Part shown: positions 57,001 to 64,000 of the stretch, one piece after another | Numbering within the stretch: position 1 is the first letter of the stretch | How the letters are laid out: every line of letters starts with the position of its first letter | Origin: Mimachlamys varia | Lineage: Eukaryota; Mollusca; Bivalvia; Pectinida; Pectinidae | Length of the DNA: 64,000 nucleotides | NCBI GenBank assembly: GCA_947623455.1 | Contig: OX392527.1 | Coordinates: 47,412,401-47,476,400 of the forward strand | Direction of reading: 5' to 3' | The notes under the pieces: generated by a model | The model's database searches: none | What the model saw: only the letters and a program-made list of their open reading frames with translations | Told to the model about the DNA's origin: nothing | Program-made: the position numbers and the translations under genes

Positions 57001-60000
57001 TGATGATAATGTGAATAAGGTGGATGAGAATAAGGATTCTGTTGTTTAGATTGGTTAGAATGAGGATGTTAATGTTAATGATGAAGATGAGGATAATGAT
57101 GATGTATACGAGGATGCAGAGGATGATGATGTAAAAAAATGAGGATGATATGGTAACCAGAATGTGGATGATCGGAATGAGGAGTATGTGGATAATGATT
57201 ATTATGTGGATGTTTGAGGAGAAGGAGGAGGATGTGGATAATGATGATGTGGATCATAATGAGGAGAATGTGAAAGATGGAGTTGATGAGAATGAGGATG
57301 CTGTTGAGGATACGAATTGTTAGGATGAGTATGTAAATGATGAAGATGAGGATGCTGTTGATGATTATGATGAGGATGATGAGAATGGGGATGTAGGAGG
57401 ATGAGGATCAGTATGAGAACATTGATTGTGAAGATGATGAGGATCTGGATAATGAGAAAGCGGAGGATGAGAATAATTATGTGGAAAAGGATGATGTGGA
57501 TCATATTGATGAAGATGTAGAAAATGAAGATGAGTTTGATGATAGCGAGGATGAGGTTGATGATGGCGAGGATGGGGATGTTGAGAATGGAAGAGGAGGA
57601 GGATCATGTGGATGATGCAGATGAAGTGGATGAGAATGAGAATGCTGTTGATTAAGATAAGAATGGTAAGGATGAAGTGGATGATGTTGAGTATGAGGAT
57701 GTGGATGGAGGATGGGGAAAAAGATGTTGTGGATGAGGATGATGGATGAGAATCAGAATGATGAGGATGTCAATTATGAGGATGATATAGATGATAAAGT
57801 GGATGATGATGAAGATGAGGATAATGATGAGGATCTGGATAATAAGAATAAAGTGGAGGATGAGGATGAAGATGAGGAGGATGTGAAGGATGGAGTTGAT
57901 GAGAATGAGGATGCTGTAGAGGATACGAATTGTTAGGATGAGTATGTAAATGATGAAGATGAGGATAATGTTGACGAGGATGTTGATTATGATGTGGAGG
58001 ATGACAATGAGAATGTAGGAGGATGAGGATCAGTATGAGAATATTGATTGTGAAGATGATGAGGATCTGGATAATTAGAAAGCGGAGAATGAGGATGAAA
58101 ATGTTGATGATGTGGATAATTATGATGCAGAGCCAGATTGATATGATGATGATAATATGGTGGATGATGATGATATGGTGGATGATGATGATGTGGTGGT
58201 TGATGATGATGTGGTGGATGATGATGATGTGATGGATGATGATGTGGTGGATGATGATGATGTTGTGGTGGATGATGATGTGGTTGATGATGATGATGTG
58301 GTGGATGATGATGATGTGATGGATGATGATGTGGTTGATGATGTTGTGGATGATGATGTGGATGATGATGATGTGGTTGATGATAATGCTGTTGATGATG
58401 ATGATGTGGTTGATAATAATGTGGTGATGGATGATGATGTGGTGGATGATGATGTGGATGATGATGATGATGTGGTGAATGATGGTGATGATGTTGATGT
58501 GGTGGATGATGATGATGATGTGGTTAATTAAGATGATGATGTGATGGATGATGATGATGATGTGGTTGATGATGTTGTGGATGATGTGGTGATGGATGAT
58601 GATGAAGTGGATGATGATGATGTGGTGAATGATGATGATGATGATGTGGTGGATGATGATGATGATGTGATGGATGATGATGATGATGTGGTTGAAGATG
58701 ATGTTGTGGATGATGTGGTTGATGATGATGTTGTGGATGAAGTGGTGGATGATGATGATGATGATGATGTGGTGGATGATGATGATGATGTTGTGGATGA
58801 TGATGTTGTGGTGGATGAAGATGATGTGGTGGATGATGATGATGATGTGGTGGATGATGATGATGTGGTGGATGATGATGGTGATGTGATAAATGATGAT
58901 GTGGATAATGATGATAATGTGGTGGATGATGATGTGGTGAATGATGATGAATATGTGGTGGATGAAGATGTGGTGAATTAAGATGATGTGATGGATGATA
59001 ATGATGATAAAGTGGATGATGATGATGATGTGGTGGATGATGATGTGGTGGATGATAATGATGATGTTGTGGATGATGATGATGTGGTTGATGAAGATGA
59101 TGTGGTGGATGATGATGATGATGTGGTGGATGATGATGGTGATGTGATAAATGATGATGTGGATAATGTGGTGGATGATGATGTGGTGAATGATGATGAA
59201 TATGTGGTGGATGAAGATGTGAATTAAGATGATGTGATGGATGATAATTATGATGAAGTGGATGATGATGATGATGTGGTGGATGATAATGTGGTGGATG
59301 ATGTTGTGGTGGATGATGTTGATGATGCTGTGGTTGATGATAATGTGGAAGATGATGATGATGTGGTGGATGATGATGATGATGATGTGATGGATGATGT
59401 GGTTGAAGATGATGTTGTGGATAATGTGGTGGATGATGATGTGGTGAATGATGATGAATATGTGGTGGATGAAGATGTGGTGAATTAAGATGATGTGATG
59501 GATGGATGATGATGTGGTGGATGATGATGTGGTGGATGATAATGTGGTGGATGATGTTGTGGATGATGATGTTGATGATGCTGTGGTTGATGATAATGTG
59601 GAAGATGATGATGATGTGGTGGATGATGATGATGATGATGTGATGGATGATGTGATTGATGATGATGTTGTGGATGAAGTGGTTGATGATGTTGTGGATG
59701 ATGATGATGATGATGTGGTGGATGATGATGATGTTGTGGATGATGATGTGGTGGATGAAGATGATGTGGTGAATTAAGATGATGTTGTGGATGATGATGA
59801 TGTGGTTGATGATGATGATGATGAGATGGATGATTATGTGGATGATGATGTGGCGGATGATGTGGATGATGATGTGGTTGACAATGATGATGTGGTGGAT
59901 GATGTGGTTGACAATGATGATGTGGTGGATGATGATGTTGGATGAGGATGTTGGATGAGGTGGATGGTGATGTTGATAATGATGTGGATGATTATGAGGA

Positions 60001-60160
60001 TGATGATAAGGATGATGATAAGGATGATGATAAGGATGTGGATGATTAGGATGAGGATGGTGTTGATGAGGATGAAGTGGATTAGTACGAGGGTGAAGAG
60101 GAAAGATGATGTTGAGAATGAAGACGAAGATGTGGATGAGAAGGAATTGAATGATGAGGA
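54080..60160. repeat. ~6-kb GAT/GAG/GTG low-complexity tract
   Basis: Degenerate GATGAGGATGTGGATGA-type sequence on the plus strand, after a short reverse-orientation start (CATCATCC, 54090-54225). From 58140 to 59900 it is almost pure GATGATGTGGTG. It translates as D/E/V or M/W repeats in every frame, with long spurious ORFs. CTTTTGGTTCTTAAGATGAA plus a GACTGCACCATGG tail occurs at both 54220 and 56388. Confidence 0.85.
54710..54938. mobile_element. MITE with perfect 23-bp inverted repeats inside the GAT tract
   Basis: CGGGTTTTCGCGTACTGAAG (first 20 of 23) matches its inverse at 54916-54938. The 229-bp interior is rich in CGAAAAGGCGA strings pairing with TCGCCTTTTCG. It is clearly foreign to the simple repeat around it. 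Confidence 0.72.
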
Positions 60161-60227
60161 TGAGAGATATCGATATATGATTTTAAGAGTTTACCATCTG
60201 ATGATGCTGGATATATAATCTGTTTTA

Positions 60228-60373
60228 AACTGTAGGTCACGAGCCAAAATGTTTGACTAGTTTCCTTAAGTGTCCCATTTGTAGAGGTAGATGATAGTGG
60301 AGGACTGAACAGTAAGGCCGGATTAGACCTAATTTTTGATTAGACAGGTTCAGTTTTGACAAGTTATACTGTA
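60228..60373. mobile_element. MITE relic, GACAAGTTATACTGTA end
   Basis: Shares GTCAC.GAGCCAAAAT, TTTGTAGAGGTAGA, AGTAAGGCCGGATTAGAC and TTTTGACAAGTTATACTGTA with the elements at 42861 and 12597. Confidence 0.5.
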
Positions 60374-60619
60374 TGATAAATTTGGCTTAACACTACATGG
60401 AGTATGCCACAATTAACATTAAGTTCCGTGTTTGTTGTATATGATTCCTAAGTTTTTATCATGTATGTTGTCTGTTGTTTATTTCATTCATTTAAAAAAA
60501 AAAAACAATAAAATATTTCAACTTTTTGACGAATTTTAATGTTTGTCTATCATGGTCTGGGATGGTCATTCTGAAGAGTCCTAGATCTAGGTCTTCCTGG
60601 TTATCCCGGTTCACGTCTT

Positions 60620-60728
60620 CCTGGTGGTGGTGGTGGGCGGTGGTGGTGGTGGTTATGGTTCACGTCTTTCTGGTGGTGGTGGTGGTGGTGGTGGTGGTAG
60701 TGGTGGTGGTTCCCATCTTTCTGGTGGT
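60620..60728. repeat. GGT microsatellite
   Basis: Two blocks of GGTGGTGG repeats separated by TTCACGTCTTTCTGG, which itself recurs. Simple-sequence DNA. Confidence 0.85.
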
Positions 60729-60929
60729 CGTCGTCTTTTTGTATGGTTTTTGATTTTTGGTTCTGCAAAAAAATTCAAAATAAAATTTGAGAAGTGATTT
60801 AATTTTAGTTGCTAGATTATGAGAGTATCATTCAATTGATTCATTTTTATTGAAAACACCACTTCTACAAAACCTGTATGTGGTTAACATAGTCACATCA
60901 TTTTTTTTTATCAAAAATCTGTTTGTAAT

Positions 60930-61060
60930 GCATCCTCGATACCCAGGGGTTACAATCACCTACGCTCTCTACACCCCTGGAATCATCCTTGATACCCAGG
61001 GGTTATTAAACCTACGCTCACTTCACCCCTGGAATATGTTATGGCAAAACTGGAGGCACA
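60930..61060. repeat. Two-copy ~62-bp repeat CGATACCCAGGGGTTA
   Basis: GATACCCAGGGGTTA...CCTACGCTC...CACCCCTGGAAT occurs twice. From 61060 to 61780 no gene or repeat is recognised. Confidence 0.55.
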
Positions 61061-61786
61061 CTCGGGTAAAAACAAAAATGTCCAATCACTAGGCTGCATG
61101 CCTGTCTTTTGAAGATTACAATGGAGCCGTAACCGACTTCAAAGCCTGTCAACTTTTACCGCTATGTGACCACAAGATTTTTTTGATGTCCATCAAAGGG
61201 TCGAACCCGTCTTCTCGTCTCATCAACAAGGTTACACTTCCCTTCATAAGTTTAATGAAAGTACAGCTAAGCTTTACTTACTTTGGGGTCTTAAGATCCA
61301 GGCTCTCCGCCCTGAAGGCCAGAATTCTTCAAACTTGTATCATCTTCACAATAGACAGACTTCCCAGCAATGACGATATACGAAGCCTCAAGAAGATTTA
61401 CTCATGCCCCAGCTAGTTCTGTCCCCTCTTTCACAAAGAATTTAATTCCAGATACAAACAATCACCCAGCACAAGATTTACAGAGCAGTACAGCACCATG
61501 CCGGTCCATTGGTCCATCAGGCAGACCGAAAACCTGATGGATCAATCATGATACTGTAAAGCCACACTCGTACCAGACTCATGTCTGTATTTGGAATTAA
61601 ACACATTTGTCAGAAAAAGGACAGTTCGAAGCTGAGAAATGACTAAACCAACCAAGTTTCATATATTGCCATTGCTAAGTCAGCCATCTAAAGGAAGAAT
61701 CCACGCATTCAAAGAACCTGACCAGGTGATTGTCCTAGCCGTTGGACAATCCCTACAAAACAAGAATACCACAACCCAATTACACA

Positions 61787-63295
61787 CATGCCTACAAACA
61801 GTGTAGTATTAATTATACACATTCCTATATACAGTGTGTAGCAATTAAAAACATTCCTATATACAGTGTGTAGTAATTACACACATTCCTATATACCGTG
61901 TGTAGTAATTATACACATTCCTATATACAGTATCTAGTAATTACACACATTCCTATATACAGTGTGTAGTAATTACACACATTCCTATATACAGTGTGTA
62001 GTAATTACACACATTCCTATATACAGTGTGTAGTAATTACACACATTCCTATATACAGTGTGTAGTAATTACACACATTCCTATATACCGTGTGTAGTAA
62101 TTATACACATTCCTATATACAGTGTGTAGTAATTATAAACATTCCTATATACAGTGTGTAGTAATTACACACATTCCTATATACAGTGTGTAGTAATTAT
62201 ACACATTCCTACATACAGTGTGTAGTAATTACACACATTCCTACATACAGTGTGTAGTAATTACACACATTCCTACATACAGTGTGTAGTAATTATACAC
62301 ATTCCTATATACAGTATGTAGTAATTACACACATTCCTACATACAGTGTGTAGTAATTATACACATTCCTATATACAGTATGTAGTAATTACACACATTC
62401 CTACATACAGTATGTAGTAATTACACACATTCCTACATACAGTATGTAGTAATTACACACATTCCTATATACAGTGTGTAGTAATTATACACATTCCTAT
62501 ATACAGTGTGTAGTAATTATACACATTCCTATATACAATGTGTAGTAATTACACACATTCCTACATACAGTGTGTAGTAATTATACACATTCCTACATAC
62601 AGTGTGTAGTAATTACACACATTCCTACATACAGTGTGTAGTAATTATACACATTCCTATATACAATGTGTAGTAATTATAAACATTCCTATATACAGTA
62701 TGTAGTAATTATAAACATTCCTATATACAGTGTGTAGTAATTACACACATTCCTTTATACAGTGTGTAGTAATTATCAATATTCCTATATAGAGTGTGTA
62801 GTAATTAAACATCCTGTACAGTATGTAGTAATTATAAACATTCCTATATACAGTGTGTAGTAATTACACACATTCCTTTATACAGTGTGTAGTAATTATC
62901 AATATTCCTATATACAGTGTGTAGTAATTATAAACATTCCTATATACAGTGTGTAGTAATTATAAACATTCCTATAAACAGTGTGTAGTAATTACGCACA
63001 TTCCTATATACAGTGTGTAGTAATTACAAACATTCCTATGTAGTGTGTAGTAATGACACATATATTCCTACATACAGTGTGTAGTAATTACACACATTCC
63101 TATATACAGTGTGTAGTAATTATAAACATTCCTATATATAGTGTGTAGTAATTATACACATTCCTTTATACAGTGTGTAGTAATTACAAACATTCCTATG
63201 TAGTGTGTAGTAATGACACATATATTCCTATATACAGTGTGTAGTAATTATGAACATTCCTATATAGAGTGTGTAGTAATTATACACATTCCTAT
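61787..63295. repeat. 32-bp minisatellite, about 47 copies
   Basis: Unit ATTCCTATATACAGTGTGTA + GTAATTACACAC with A/C and T/C variants (ACATACAG, ATACACAT, ATAAACAT). Later copies (62800-63290) are more diverged and a few are shortened. Each unit has partial dyad symmetry (TTACACAC / GTGTGTAGTAA). Confidence 0.9.
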
Positions 63296-63377
63296 AATTA
63301 AATCAACATTTATAGACAGTGGATGCGGTGGGATCTTCATGACCGGATTATTATATCAAAATAAATGTAATTGTAAT

Positions 63378-63841
63378 ACAGTGCACTCCTCTTTATATCA
63401 TGTTGCATTTGTCAGACAAAAACATGACATTAACAGGAATGTGACATTAAGAGAAACATGTTTTTCCACTAAATCTAGTGCATTTCCAATCTCCATAACT
63501 AAACATAAGCTATAACATAAGCTGAACATATGAAGTTGTATCAATCTATAGATAACATTATTTCATAAAAAAAACATTTTTCGGGGTTATTTTTTTATTT
63601 TCTAAGCAATATTTTGTGCAGGTTTTATCTGAAATCATATTGAAATGACATCATTTCCTGGATTTTTTACGTGATTGGATTAAAAAAACATTATCTTAAG
63701 AGAATTCACCTCAAAATACATTATATTAATGCCAAATAAAATTTTATAGATTTTATAGAGGGAAAAAGGGTGCTTAGGAAAAACATGATATAAAGAGGAA
63801 TGTGATATTAACAGGGGTGATATTAAGTTGGATCCACTGTA
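63378..63841. mobile_element. MITE, TACAGTG ends
   Basis: TACAGTGCACTCCTCTTTAT and the inverse-related ATAAAGAGGAATGTGATATT...CACTGTA enclose 464 bp without coding sequence; the outer TACAGTG/CACTGTA are exact inverses. Confidence 0.6.
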
Positions 63842-64000
63842 CCACAATACCAGTTTTTTATTCAGGCCTCTACATTTAGCAGTAAACAAATTTATTTCCA
63901 GAACTTATCTATTGAATTTCATATTACACATAATTTAGAGAAAATCTAGGTTTATTTGACAGTAAAAATAAAACTATAATGCCTTTTTTTTGTCAGTGAA

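Noticed and set aside
58157..59777. Long plus-strand ORFs of Asp/Val (79-146 codons) in the GAT tract
   Set aside because: All frames of the simple repeat stay open for long runs; no start context, domain or codon bias supports a protein.

Overview
This is animal nuclear DNA, most likely from a marine mollusc and plausibly a bivalve. It is AT-rich, has long repeat-filled introns and many TA-flanked miniature elements, and carries one very large intron-split gene of animal fatty-acid-synthase (FAS) architecture. The species call is an inference from gene type and repeat style; nothing here names the species.

Main gene (minus strand, 49406 down to 4215). I joined 29 coding exons by splice sites and phase. 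Every junction keeps frame and the result is one uninterrupted 2,489-residue protein, about the length of vertebrate FAS. Domain order is KS, malonyl/acyl transferase (AT), DH, pseudo-methyltransferase/pseudo-KR, ER, KR, ACP, TE. Catalytic residues of AT, DH, KR, ACP and TE are present with family-like spacing. The KS is not canonical: the nucleophile Cys is His170, the first catalytic His is Ser301 and the Lys before the GH motif is Val334; only His339 remains. The ER has lost its glycine-rich NADPH loop. This looks like an intact but condensation-dead FAS/animal FAS-like PKS paralogue. A non-coding 5' exon is likely at about 50.51-50.6 kb and a poly(A) signal at 4031.

Introns. Several tandem arrays start at exon/intron boundaries and copy the splice site itself. 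The largest fills the 7.8-kb intron after AT exon 10: about 40 copies of a 66-bp unit, each holding a 39-nt phase-0 mini-exon bounded by AG and GTAAGT. It is split by a 4.7-kb insertion (34991-39662) that resembles a non-autonomous Helentron and itself contains a TTAA-flanked piggyBac derivative (38461-39536). Smaller arrays sit at the ACP exon (7 x ~66 bp) and ER exon 19 (~8 x 22 bp). The ER intron holds a nearly intact tyrosine-recombinase retrotransposon (16000-23094; gag, RT/RNase H, recombinase, split direct repeats), and another Helentron-like element with ~17 x 156-bp repeats (23654-26443). A third such element lies at 11075-12596.

Flanks. 1-4 kb is intergenic with one miniature element. 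49.6-54 kb is upstream DNA with a decayed mariner transposase, a CpG-rich array and foldbacks. 54.1-60.2 kb is a ~6-kb GAT-type low-complexity tract, and 61.8-63.3 kb is a ~47-copy 32-bp minisatellite. No second host gene is supported.
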